A DNA stretch of 64,000 nucleotides. Origin: Collybiopsis luxurians FD-317 M1. Its lineage: Eukaryota; Basidiomycota; Agaricomycetes; Agaricales; Omphalotaceae. The notes under the pieces are model-generated. The model was not told where the DNA came from, did no database searches, and saw nothing but the letters and a program-made list of their open reading frames with translations. Below are positions 32,652 to 43,694 of the stretch, in pieces. The stretch is taken from contig KN834786.1 of assembly GCA_000827265.1 (NCBI GenBank), positions 465,766-529,765 of the forward strand, in the 5' to 3' direction. Each line of letters starts with the position of its first letter. Position 1 is the first letter of the stretch. A program made the position numbers and the translations under genes.

Positions 32652-35600
32652 ATGGCCGAAAATTCTGCTAACAGCACTCCCGTTACCAACGTTGACAAAT
32701 CCACTTCTGCTTCACTTCAGATACTTTCTTCAGTCAAGCACTCCTCTCCACAGGATCAGTCAGAAAATCAGATCAGTGTGAAGGAGGAAGATCTCTTGAG
32801 ACATAAAGACAGTACAGGCATGATGGAAGGATATGTCAAGCCAGGTACCCCCATTAAAGAAGATGCTGCTGGTGCAAAGAACAGTAATACCAGTCTCTCA
32901 TCTGAACAGATTGAACCTGGTAAGTAAAATCCAGTTGATGTAGCTAGGATAGTATATGGTTGAGCAGAAACATTCAGGTGCATTACCTCTTGAAAAAGTC
33001 ACCCAGGAGGCAGGCCGAGATCTTCAATTGCCTACAAATGATAATCATCCTCCTTCTACCAAAATTACTGATGAGCCTAGAATCAAACACTGCTGCTGTT
33101 GCTCAAGCATTCAGGAAGAGAAATTTGAAGAAAATCAAGTGGGCAGTGGCAAGCAAGGAAATGTGTCCAAAGGCAAACCCATCAAGAAACCTTTCTATGG
33201 TTCTAGGTCTCCACCACAACTTGGAGGTATGTTGGCACCTCAAATTTGAAAAAAGTCCATTCCTTGCTTATCACATATTGCATTGCATTGAAAGGGGGTG
33301 ATAGATATGATTATGAAAACATCTATGCAGATGATCCAATGTATGAAGAGCTTGCACCCAATGCAAGAGTATGGAAAGTATACAATGATGAATTGGATAA
33401 ATTGGATAGTGATCGAGTTGAGGATTGGAGAGATGGTCTGGATGCTCTTTTGGTCCTGGTATTACTCTTTTCTCTGGAATTTCTCTTTACAATAACCTGA
33501 TTGGAGACTATGTAGGGTGCCTTATTCTCTGCAGTGCTCACTACATTTGTAGTTGAAACTTCTGGGAGACTTGGTTTTGATTGGACAGAAGTTAGTGCCA
33601 ATCTTTTGGCTGAATCAGTAGCTTTGCAGAGAGCTGCCATGAATGGTACACCAGCCAATGAGATAGCACCTTCTCCATTGACACCTTCTTCAACATTCCA
33701 TGCAAATCTACCTGATGTTGCCTTGAATGTGCTTTGGTTTATAAGTCTTGTTCTTAGTCTTGGAACTGCTCTTAGTGCTGTACTAGCCAAGCAGTGGATC
33801 CATCAGTATATAGCTGTTCCTACTGGAACACCTCAGGAGAGAGCATGGATCCGTCACTTTAGGTTCATGGGCTTGGAGAAATGGCATATGTCCCTAATCA
33901 TTGGCCTGTTGCCCATGTTTATTCATCTTTCTATGGGACTTTTCTTTGTAGGACTTCTGATCTTTCTTCATGAATTGAACCTGGTGATTGCTGCAATTGT
34001 GGATGTTCTAGCTTTCACAATCTTGCTTATTTATCTTGCTAGCAATTTAATTCCAGTGTGGTATCTGGACTGTCCATATAAGACACCATTTACGTCCTTA
34101 CTATTTTCATTGATTCTGAAAATGGCCCATATATTTTCATCTACCAATGCTGCCTCAGGTGGTCACAGAAATCTGACAAATGATGAGCAAGATGTAACAA
34201 GTAATACCATAAGATATTTCTCCAAAGATGATCATAGATTATTATGGACTTTGAAGAAAATTTACAAGGCTCTTTCTGTTTTGATACACCATATGCACCA
34301 TAAGTTGACATTCTTTATTTCCTGTATAGGACCAAAATGGGCGATTGGACTCCAAAAAGATAATAATGAAAGAACAAAATATAAGCTAAATGACATGGAA
34401 ATTACTTACATTCAAAATAATTTTGAAGCCCTGAAGACAGATTTTTTTGGATTGCTGTGGCTGATTAGGTCATCCACAAACTTGTCTGCCAAAGCTATAG
34501 CACTGGATGCTCTGAGTAACATGGATTTTGATAGATTTGCTGATTTAAAAGAAATTTCTGAAAAGCAATCATTCCAAATCATGGATGAAATTCAGGCACG
34601 GTTTGATAATGCACACCAGAAGAGTCTTCATACAGTATTCAGCCGATCAGCTCGTTCTCTGATGCATTCAGGAGCTACTGTTGTGGATGTTCAATGGGTT
34701 CCTGTTCCTTCCTCACCCTCATCATCCTCATATGATTCTTGCTACATATTCTGGAATGGTGATGAATACAGAGAGTTTGTTATAGCAGTGCTTGAATCTG
34801 ACAACTATCAAGAGGATATTCAGCATGAGCCTATTCTTTGGGCCACCTGGTTCAAGCTGACCTCCAGAAACAGAAATCCACTCTCATCCAATGATCTTGA
34901 TGGATTTGAGCGGGTTATCTGTCAGAAATTGTTACACTTAGCTGCAAAGCATGCTCCTATTGAAGGCTCTCCTATACCTGAATATAACTACACTGCAAAA
35001 TATCAATGGCCTTTGAATTACTGCCAAAAGAGAGACGAGAGCAATCATGCTATATTATTCAAATCACATCTCACCCAAGCATGCAGCATTAAGAAATTTT
35101 TGGAAAATTTTGCCTCAGAGCATTTTTACAAACTGCTTATAGAGCATATTAAAAAATACTATGGAATGTCCACGCCCACCAAATTGTTTGATAAAGATAT
35201 TCCTACCCATCTACAACTTCTTTCAATTATAGTCAGCAGCCGTCAAATTTGGTTGGAGAATCCTCATGCTGTATATTCCTCATGGTTTACCATGGAACAA
35301 TATGCTATGAGCTGGAGAAAGTACCAAGGAAAGGAGACTTCTGTGAATATCAAAGCTGAGATTGCTTTAATTTTAGAATGCATCATTGAATGTTTTAACT
35401 TTGGCAAATTTTGGGAATCTTCGGCACATGCACAAGATGAAAATAATGAACAGGGAATCTTACATAGTACACTAATTGAAAGTGTTTGTGGGACTCTTAC
35501 CTCAGTGCTCGATGCTGACAAAGAGGGAATCAGTAGAGATATTATTTCTCCTCTTTTTGCAAATCAAATTATTAAAAATTGTAGTAGTATGAATCATGAT

Positions 35601-36392
35601 CAAGGATATTATCATTATAAAAGCTTACAGAAGGCATTGTTCCGAAACATTCTTCTTCCCTCGGATGATTCTTGGACAGATACTGTATGGAGTCAGATAA
35701 TAAAAAGTAACACTCCCCCGGAGATATTAGCACATAAAGAAATGTTAGGATTTGAAGGTGCTTTGAAATCTTTGCCAGAAACAAATCTTTCCCTGTTCCA
35801 TGAAGTCATGGAATATTTTTCCAGCAATGGATCTCTGGAGATGTTCTGCGCTCAGTCGCTAGGGTTTTGGGAAGGAGAAACAAAAAGAACTAGCTTTTTC
35901 CTTGCTCGTTTGAATGCAGAGTCAAAATTTGTAATTCCAAAGGAGAGATGGCAGCACTGCATTTCTACATTGTCCCAAGAGAACTTCTCCTTTGAAGGTT
36001 GGCTTTTTGAACGGGATGAACTTAGCAGGAATCTTCCGAGATTTGCGACATTTATTGAGAATGGTTGCAATGGTCCTATCCCAGGGGATGACGGTTATAA
36101 TTCCCGCCCTGTATCTGTAATACAAGAAGAGCCCCACACAGTAACTTCAGTGCTACCATCTGTTCCTGAGAGTACTGATGAAATGGCCAGTAAATCTGGG
36201 AACAAACTGGAAAATTCCAGTCTCAGGTGGAGTAGAGTACGCAGCATAGTGCCCAGATTGATGCAAGGCATGCAGGCCTTCAAAAAGCCGGTTCCAGATA
36301 ATGATATTGAAAAGGCTGTACGAGCTGGTACATCTGATGAATTGTCACCACAAAATGAGCCAGGTGGAGAAGTAGGGGGAGTAGGGAATTAA
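32652..36392 (+). CDS. DUF6535-domain membrane protein
   Basis: Four exons (32652-32919, 32978-33226, 33295-33458, 33516-36392) give a protein of 1185 residues. The N-terminus is polar and disordered. A charged lead (YNDELDKLDSDRVEDWRDGLD) then leads into the DUF6535 core: GALFSAVLTTFVVET, LNVLWFISLVLSLGTALS, KQWIHQYIAVPTGTPQERA and two more membrane segments (LLPMFIHLSMGLFFVG, VDVLAFTILLIYLAS). The long C-terminal part of about 800 residues is soluble and unrecognised. DUF6535 proteins are basidiomycete-specific, multi-copy and of unknown function. The DNA is AT-rich and CpG-poor, yet the frame is intact. Confidence 0.85.
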
Positions 36393-37067
36393 AATTGGAG
36401 AGTGAGGGCTAGGAGGTGGAAACTTGGATTCATCATCTAGCTGACACAAGTGGAAGAAAACACGGATTTATTGTAAGCCAAAGGTTAGGCGAGGTAAAGT
36501 AAACTTGTAGTTAAAATCTTCCCAGTCAGACCCACAAGACTGCCGATTATAACTTTAATTTTATGTCACTTTCAGCCTCCAGCTCTCTGTATTGTTTTTT
36601 TTTTTTTCTTGCCTAGTAGCTATTTATGTTGCTGATAGTTGTCCAGTAAAAGATTATATGCATCAAAATTTATTAAATTATAAGTTAACTTCTTTTTAGG
36701 ACTGGTAAGAATTTTCCAGTAAGTATTAAGTACTCTTACCAGGACTTGGACATTATGTCTTTTGTGAGTTACTTCATTACTTTCAAACTGCCTTGCTGTT
36801 GGAACTCCGTGAAGCAGCTTAGTGTTATGCTCCCAGCCAATTCGGCAAGATCGACTATAGCTCCACAATTTCTTTTTCTTCCATTATACATTTAACTTTT
36901 TCATCGACTATAATATCCAGTTGTTGTCCCACATATTGGGTTCATTCTATCACGCAGTTCATGCTCTGTCATGCTATGTATGAAGCTCAGTCCACAGTGG
37001 CTCTGATAGAAAATCAAACATAAACCGATATAACGACAATGTATGCTGGAAAGTGCTCGTCTATCGT
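36393..37067. other. AT-rich intergenic, no gene recognised
   Basis: It includes the 3' end of the DUF6535 gene and a T-run near 36594-36608. No coding signal. Confidence 0.4.
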
Positions 37068-37745
37068 TCGAAATAACAATCAAATCCCGTTGAACACTCG
37101 CTCGATAGCGTGGAACTCTGGCCGCTCACCGTTGAATGTGACGGAAGTGAGGTCGATCCATCGTGAAGAGATTGAGACGGCCGCTAAGAGCCACGGAATT
37201 ATTTGGACCGAAGGGGATCCTATTCCAATACGATGAAAACGAAACACTAAATTCGCTGGAATCCCGCTCCCCATTGCACCAATTCAGCCATGTTCAACAG
37301 CTAACTCAGAACTCTGCTTTACGAGATTTTGATTTCTTCAGGGGTTTATGAAATGGCAGTCGTGTTCATGCCGAGAGTGGTTTTCATTTAGTAAAGACCT
37401 TTCATATACCCACCTCTCGTATACCCACTGCGTACAGATGATTTCATTATTCGGCGGATTTGTGTAAAAAAAACTGATTGTTTAGAGCAAAGAACCTCGG
37501 ATGAGAAGTCTTAAAAGGTAGTTCTCCGCACTTTTTGGGGGCTGTTCACAGAGAAAGGGCGGACAGAGCGAAAAAGTTCGCCGGGCCCTGAGAAGGAATT
37601 CCCCGCAAACCTTAACAGCCCACTACCGCTGATAACGAAAACAGAGCCACAGGTAGATCGCACGTACTAATGTTACATTCTAGACTTTCCGTCACTATTC
37701 CTACACATATTCACTGGTCTGAACTGTTCATAGAGAATCAATCGA

Positions 37746-38461
37746 TTACTCTTGCCTTGTTTCCTGCACCGGTTGAGCCTTCAACGTATCCAGCAGAAAC
37801 TTTAACCCTTCCTCCGCCAACGCCACCATATTTTCTTCGCGAGTTTTGGGCTGAGGAACATTTACTTCTTTGCTGGTCTGTAAGGATACCGAGCCGTCTG
37901 CCTTTCCCTCTGCACCAACCGAGCTTCCCCCGCCAACCAGACCATACGCACAGTACCCTGGCCCTTTGATCTCCTTACGATAAACATCCGGCCTCGTAGG
38001 GCCGCACACGCCAGATTCGGATAGACACCATGTCGAAGAAAGGGTAGAACGCATGTGTAAGGCTAGCTTGAGGACTATTTTTTCGGTAGGACCTCTGAAA
38101 GAATGAGGATGGATGAAGAGTACCATTAGTAATGAGATGAAATCGGAAACACACTACACACCTATAATTTTCCAAATCCTCTTTCGTCCAACCAAGAAAA
38201 GCAATCCTCGATTCGAGCGAATAAGCTGCCATACCGCCCTTGAAACACTTTGACGTTCCGGGAACACTGAGTATAGCAGCGCTCATGAGACCTCCGCAAG
38301 CTGTTTCGGCTATGGAGAGTGTTTCCTGTGAGTGATATAGTCAATGTAAGGATGGCGAACAGCGACTAGCGAGCAATGCTCTTGGTACAAACATTTCTGA
38401 GAATCAAAAGCGACGCTATCTCACTGGCAAGTAGCTTCAACGTGGGGGTTAGAAATGACAT
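37746..38461 (-). CDS. CinA C-terminal domain (PncC-like) protein, copy 2
   Basis: Paralogue of the gene at 30226-30929, with the same three-exon layout and start (MSFLTPTLKLLASEIASLL at 38461). Family blocks: GGLMSAAILSVPGTS, GGMAAYSLESR and SGVCGPTRPD. The C-terminus is slightly longer (AQPVQETRQE). As in copy 1, the expected Ser and Lys of the bacterial PncC site are Thr and Arg. The neighbouring tRNA-Ala is transcribed in the same direction from just upstream. Which of the two copies is expressed cannot be told. Confidence 0.78.
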
Positions 38462-38531
38462 GGGTGCTTGTGGGCTAAGGACCCTGGATGATAAATCATG
38501 AGAAAGAAAAACTGATGTTCGCTGAAATTAG

Positions 38532-38624
38532 TGGACTAGTCCGGATTTGAACCGGAGACCTTTCGCAAGATATAGACGTGGACCAGATGCAAAGCGAACG
38601 CGATAACCCCTACGCTACTAGCCC
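38532..38624 (-). tRNA. tRNA-Ala(TGC) with intron
   Basis: Cloverleaf on the minus strand. Acceptor GGGCTAG pairs with CTAGTCC and includes G3:U70, the Ala identity pair; discriminator A. The D arm contains AGCGTAGGGG. The anticodon stem TTCGC/GCGAA carries loop TTTGCA with anticodon TGC, followed by an intron of about 20 nt after position 37. The T arm is TCCGG-TTCAAAT-CCGGA. Confidence 0.9.
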
Positions 38625-38762
38625 ATAACTTAATTTCAATAAAAGACTCTCTGCTTCCGGTCAAAGACGGTTGACGCGTCGGTGGCACTCGACGTGTATT
38701 AACATTACGACACTATCAGAATTTACTGTCAGAATTTTACCGCTTGTTTCCATACCACCATC

Positions 38763-39454
38763 ATGTCCTCCTCGTCCACATTCACTCCAGACCATAAACT
38801 AGACCTCTTCTTCCCTGCCGACCTAATTTCACCTCAAGTCAAAACCCAGCTTCATCCTGACGTGCACGTACGAAAATTCAATCCTAATTCAAACTGGCTG
38901 AAAAAATGACTATGCCACGTAGCTACGGCCTCTCTCGTCGACGGACTACCACCGAGGCTACCTCTCCATCCTCTCTGTCTTAACCCAAGCCCCAGATGTA
39001 GGCTACCCTGCTTGGCTCGCCCAATTCAACGCCATGCGCGCCTCTCCCAACACCTACTTTCCCATTGTTATTGTCTCCAAAGCCACAGACCGAATCGTCG
39101 GTGTCGGCTGCGTATTCATTGAGCGCAAGTTTCTACGTGGACTGGGCAGCGTAGGACATATTGAAGACATTGCCGTGGATAAAAACCAGCAAGGGAAAAA
39201 ATTGGGTTTGAGGATTATTCAGGCCCTTACGGATGTGAGCGAGAAGAGCGGGTGTTATAAGACGATTTTGAATTGCAGTGACGAGAATATACGTGCGTTC
39301 AGCGATTTTCTTGGGTATTACACGTTTAGACACGTAGCTAACGCGTCTCTCCCTTTGCTTTACAGCTTTCTACGAAAAATGTGGGTTCCAGAAGAAGGAG
39401 AACGAAATGGCCAAATATGCTCCCGAACGCTCCAAGACTTTGCACAAGCTGTAA
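38763..39454 (+). CDS. GNA1: glucosamine 6-phosphate N-acetyltransferase
   Basis: A GNAT-fold enzyme that acetylates glucosamine-6-phosphate with acetyl-CoA on the route to UDP-GlcNAc, needed for chitin and glycan synthesis in the cytosol. Three exons: the start at 38763 (MSSSSTFTPDHKLDLFFPADLI), then LRPLSSTDYHRGYLSILSVLTQ, the acetyl-CoA loop DKNQQGKKLGLRII after GHIEDIAV, LNCSDENI, and a last exon FYEKCGFQKKENEMAKY. Length is about 165-170 residues, usual for the family. All motifs are intact. It starts 138 bp from the tRNA-Ala on the other strand. Confidence 0.92.
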
Positions 39455-40198
39455 ACAACTCTTTCACATTCTGTCCTTCTTTTTGCTCCCGCTCCCTTCG
39501 TCTCCCCTTTCCCTAGGCCTTGTGGGCTAGTTTCTCCGCAGACGCTTTTCTACATTAAAATTAAGTTACATACAGCGACAGTCATGGCCGCTTAATACCT
39601 TATAATTTCACAATGTATTCCACAATTAATGGCAGTGCCCATTCGTCCATTTCAGCTGCGATCGAAGACTGAGAATCCTGAACCAAGGAAGGTGTGTGCC
39701 ATTCACTTATCTCGTTTAAGGTTCGTTGACCTACTGGAGGCGGAAGTGGAGGTTGGATGAGCTGGTACGGCCAAAACGTATATAGAGCGGTACTCACTAA
39801 ATTCAGCCGGAAACATGGTAACGGAGGCGGAGGAAGCTTCCTCCGCCTCCAGTCAAGTTTTTGGATAACGATGAGAAACTCCTTTCGGTACTGTGAACGT
39901 TGGCGCGCGAGTATGGAATACATACAATAACAGAAAGTCTCGAATGTAGATAATAAATAATGCCTTGGCCGCATATACTGTATAGATTTTTGTTGCGAAG
40001 AACAATCAAAATTTCATACAGAAAGCGTGGAGATCCCTTTCAAGGTGGTGGCCCATGCGTCACTGATGACTTGGAATGGCTGGACAATGAATTTTCGCCG
40101 TAATCGAACAAAGGATAATTTCCACACGACCCGATGAGGGTATATAAGCATAAGAAATCCATTTTCTTCAAACAGGATCTCCACCTCGAACGAACATC
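39455..40198. other. intergenic with a perfect palindrome
   Basis: No gene recognised. It contains the 28-bp palindrome at 39823-39850 and the promoter of the orphan gene at 40199. Confidence 0.4.
39823..39850. repeat. perfect 28-bp palindrome without spacer
   Basis: Two 14-bp arms of GGAGGCGGAGGAAG meet at a central AAGCTT. The arms are exact. Confidence 0.9.
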
Positions 40199-40765
40199 AT
40201 GTCAACCCGCGCCACTACCACTCCCTCACCCATCCCTAAAGAAACCAAAACCGACTCACCAGGTCTTAATCCCACTAGTAGCAGCGGTTCAGCCGTTCTC
40301 GAGCAACCGTCTTCCACCTCGACCATGGTGCCACAGGGTGGTAGTCAGACGACGAAAGGTGCCAACGTCGAGGACAACTCAAAAGCCACTTCCGCTTCAC
40401 CCTCAGACTCCAGCAGTACTATCCCCGAGGACACCGAAGACTCAACGAGCTTCAAGATTTCTGAGAGCCACGCGTCCATGATCCTTGACGACCTCTACCT
40501 CCTCCAAAAGACCATCTTCGAGATGCCCGACCCTAGTACCGATTGGTCCGATGCCAAATCGGAGGAGGACATCACCTTCGTTCAGTGGAGAATAGTGAAG
40601 GTTGATTTTCACGCGGAGGACGCGTACAGCGTGCAGTTTCTTGACGAGTATGGTGATTCTTTTGAGCTCTCGAGAAGGGAGGTGGTTAGAATGATGATGG
40701 ACAGTGTAGAAGTTGATATAGAGTCGGATGAAGAATCGGATGCAGGATCGGATGCAGATGTTTAG
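40199..40765 (+). CDS. small acidic orphan protein
   Basis: No known family. A single exon of 188 residues. The first half is Ser/Thr-rich and disordered. The second half holds a compact block (FVQWRIVKVDFHAEDAYSV and LSRREVVRMM), then a repeating acidic tail (ESDEESDAGSDADV). A broken copy of the second half lies at 41960-42397, and the promoter and start region resemble those of the ORF at 41263. A TATA-like element (TATATAAG) lies about 55 bp upstream. Confidence 0.65.
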   Translation: MSTRATTTPSPIPKETKTDSPGLNPTSSSGSAVLEQPSSTSTMVPQGGSQTTKGANVEDNSKATSASPSDSSSTIPEDTEDSTSFKISESHASMILDDLYLLQKTIFEMPDPSTDWSDAKSEEDITFVQWRIVKVDFHAEDAYSVQFLDEYGDSFELSRREVVRMMMDSVEVDIESDEESDAGSDADV

Positions 40766-41262
40766 TTATGCTTGTCAGGTTGCTCGATGCTTTGGGCATT
40801 TATTAGAATGATTGTACATTTGGGTTCATATATAGATGTGTAGCTTATTTCTTGTTCTTTCGGTTCAATACGTTGAAGACTCAGTCGTTGCATGAAACAA
40901 GGCAAAATTTGTGAACATGGCTCGTCGTCGAAGTAATGTGAAGTTGCGATCATTGAGCGCTTCATCGCCACAGAATATCACAAATGTGTCTCTCACTCTG
41001 TACAGTTTTCTATTCGTTCTAGCCACCGTTTCAGTTATGCAAAATATTGCCAGGGACATATTATCGATTATCCCAGACGCCAGAAAACCATTGCATGGAG
41101 AATTCCTTTTCAAGGTGGTCCTTGGTGGCCTATCAACGAACGATTGTAGCGGACAATAGATTTTTACGCCCATCCGTCGAACAATATGGATAACTTACAC
41201 ACAACGAGTATATATATATAAGAACCAATCTTCTTCGAGTAAGATCCCCACCGTCGACTCCA

Positions 41263-41694
41263 ATGACCACCATCTCAATGCGCGCCACTACTGCCTTTTA
41301 CACCCCCAAAGAAATCGAAGTCCTCCATACCAGACTTCCGCCGTCAAACAAGTCTCTAGCAGAACTGGTGCTTCGAGGAACCGAATACCAACGAATTCAA
41401 CAGCTGGCTAGCAACGAACTGGACCGCGATTTTGCTCAATTCCGAAAACTTCACGCCGAGATCGGTGCGATGGCGGACAGCGGAAAATATCCACTGTTGA
41501 GCCAGCCTCGAACAGAGGCCGAAGACCCTCAGGCTCATTTATTATATTTCGACTTTGATACAGAGGAGCCAGACATGGAGGTTATCGAAAAGGCCCTTGG
41601 GGAAATTGAAGATCACCTAAAGAACGAGCCGAAAACTTTCGAAGAGTACGTTGACTATGGTTTGTTCCTGGCGCGCGCCGCTCTGATTTCTTGA
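41263..41694 (+). CDS. small orphan protein
   Basis: 143 residues in a single exon; no known family. Its first about 15 codons (MRATTAFYTPKEIE) and its 5' flank resemble those of the gene at 40199. The rest is unrelated and helical (LAELVLRGTEYQRIQQLA, MEVIEKALGEIEDHLK). A run of TA repeats lies upstream at 41210-41219. It may be a chimera made when the tandem copy was disrupted. Confidence 0.55.
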   Translation: MTTISMRATTAFYTPKEIEVLHTRLPPSNKSLAELVLRGTEYQRIQQLASNELDRDFAQFRKLHAEIGAMADSGKYPLLSQPRTEAEDPQAHLLYFDFDTEEPDMEVIEKALGEIEDHLKNEPKTFEEYVDYGLFLARAALIS

Positions 41695-41890
41695 TGGTTA
41701 TACAGCCAATTTTGGCGGTGGCTCAACTCCACTAATGGCGTCCTGATTATACATGAATACTTGATCGCCACGCCCTTGAAAAAAGCGAGGATTCTGGGGT
41801 CTGAGAAGAATAAACCTGATCCAATGCTGGTTTATCTCAAATATTGCAATCATTTGTAAGGCGTTATCTCGACTACTGAATATATGCACA

Positions 41891-42397
41891 TTGACCAAGG
41901 CTTCCTACAGGCAACCATACGTGCTCGGCCGCGTAGACTCTCTTCCCGATTTACCAGACGTTGATAACGGTAGTAGCAGCGGATCAGCTGTCTTCGAGCA
42001 CTCGTCTTTCACCGAGTTGATCACTGGCACACAGGGTGGTAGTCGGACGACGAGAGACGCCTACATCGAGAGTGAAGCTACTGCGGCTTCCCTTCTAGAT
42101 TCCAGTACCATCCCTCATCCTCCCAGAAGCTCGACAAGGTGTAAAATATCTGGTGAACGGGCGACCGTGATCATCGACCACGCCCCCACGCTCCAGCAAT
42201 CCAATTTTGAGACGTCCGATTCAGAGTGGGGCGACGACTCGAAGCAGATCGATTAGGTTCAATGGAGAGCGGTGAAGGTTAATCTCCATGTAGATGATGC
42301 GTACACTGTGCATTTTCTCGATCAAGATGCTCGTTCTGATCTTTCAAGGGCCGAAGTGGTTAGGATGTTGACGGAAAGCACGGAAGCTAAGGTCTAG
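41891..42397 (+). pseudogene. broken tandem copy of the acidic orphan gene
   Basis: Similarity to 40199-40765 starts at about SSSGSAVFEH (41960) and runs through VQWRAVKVNLHVDDAYTV and LSRAEVVRML to 42397. A TAG at 42254-42256 interrupts the frame just before VQWRA. The true N-terminus and promoter are missing here; similar promoter sequence sits before 41263 instead. Confidence 0.7.
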
Positions 42398-42577
42398 TTC
42401 TGGCTTTCAAGTTCCTCAATTCTTTGAGTATCTGCAAAAATGACTGTACAATTTGCTTCAGATCTTAAATATGTAGGCTGTTTCCCGTCTATACAGTCCA
42501 TCTATAAGTACATGCAATCACCGAGTGTTAGGTTTAGCAACAATTATAACATTCCAAACAACCCAATTGTAAGCGAA

Positions 42578-43611
42578 TCAGGGATGCTCCAGGAGATATC
42601 CTCCGTCAATGGCGATTGTCTGGTGGATGCGACCGATGAGTGATCATCCGAATTGAAGAATCTCTCCAAATCACTCACTTGACCATACGCATACTGATTG
42701 CATGCAAGCGTCAACACCGCCTGCGCCATATCTTGTTCCGCTCCAGGTCTCCCCGCCGGAATGCCCTTCTTCTCCCCATAACTTTCTCCAGCTGGAATCT
42801 TCGACTTGTTCTGCTCGTCACTTTCATTCGTCGTCATCTCGCTCGGGAAGATACCAGGAGCGACGGAGTTGACTCGGACGTTTACTGCCTTCCTTCGAAG
42901 TTCCTGTGCCAACAGGGTGGTAAGGTGGATGGAAGCTGCTTTGGAGACGTTGTATTTAAAATGATGCTGGCTGGTCCTAGTTATACCTGATATCGACGAG
43001 TTGTTGATCACTGCAGCTGTACGCCCTGGGTGAAGATTGTACGTTGCGGCAAGGAGAGGGATGAATGCTGCTGTGGTGAAGAAGTGTCCGATAACGTTTG
43101 TCCTATACACATCCTCCCAGTTTGACATATTCTCTGAGAACAGCTCGTCGCTTAACTTCTCAGCACTCTCATCCCCCTTTTCCACCTCACTACTGTCAAT
43201 GCTGATGCCAGAATTATTCACCAAGACGTCAACGTTCGTTTCTCCTCTACCCTTTACCTCTTTAACGAGGTTGGATATGGAATTTTTGTCCGTAATATCG
43301 CATTCGAGTGGGATCAGCTTTCCTTTGGGATGTGCGAGGGAGCTACCCCATGTGTTGACTGCATTTTCAAGAACAGATTTTCGTCTGGAGGTGATGTACA
43401 CCTTGGCACCGTTGTTGGCGAAAGCTTGAGCAATCATGAGACCGATTCCGGTACCTCCTCCAGTAACGACGCATGTCCAATCATTTACATTGAAGAGGTT
43501 TTGGACAGCGAATTTTGAGTTGGATGCGTTTGTGGATGTCGTTCCGGGAGTGGACGAAAGGGTGCGGATAAAGTTGGAACGGGGAACTCGAAAAGCTCGG
43601 AGGGTCAGCAT
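42578..43611 (-). CDS. short-chain dehydrogenase/reductase SDR2
   Basis: Paralogue of SDR1 (15542-16501) with the same two-exon structure; the short intron is again in frame and the last exon reads TIAIDGGYLLEHP. Motifs: VVTGGGTGIG, NNSG (NNAG in SDR1), YNVSK. It differs in having an N-terminal extension, MLTLRAFRVPRSNFIRTL.., rich in Arg and without acidic residues. This looks like a mitochondrial presequence; SDR1 has no ATG that could supply one. It is divergent from MDR copy C. Start ATG at 43611. Confidence 0.9.
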
Positions 43612-43694
43612 TAGTTTTTGCTTCAACTAGATGTTATGAATGTAAGAGTGAGGAATGTTGCTTTAAACGATTCGTGCCTTCGCTCTTACACGAA

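Larger units (their letters stand above)
37068..38624. repeat. segmental duplication, copy 2 (partner 29656-31085)
   Basis: Same order as copy 1: non-coding block, CinA-like gene, tRNA-Ala. It contains an extra stretch of about 130 bp near 37525-37650 that copy 1 lacks. The tRNA is intact here. Confidence 0.85.

Noticed and set aside
42640..43630. Plus-strand open frames opposite SDR2
   Set aside because: The minus strand encodes a clear SDR with all motifs; the plus frames are shadows.
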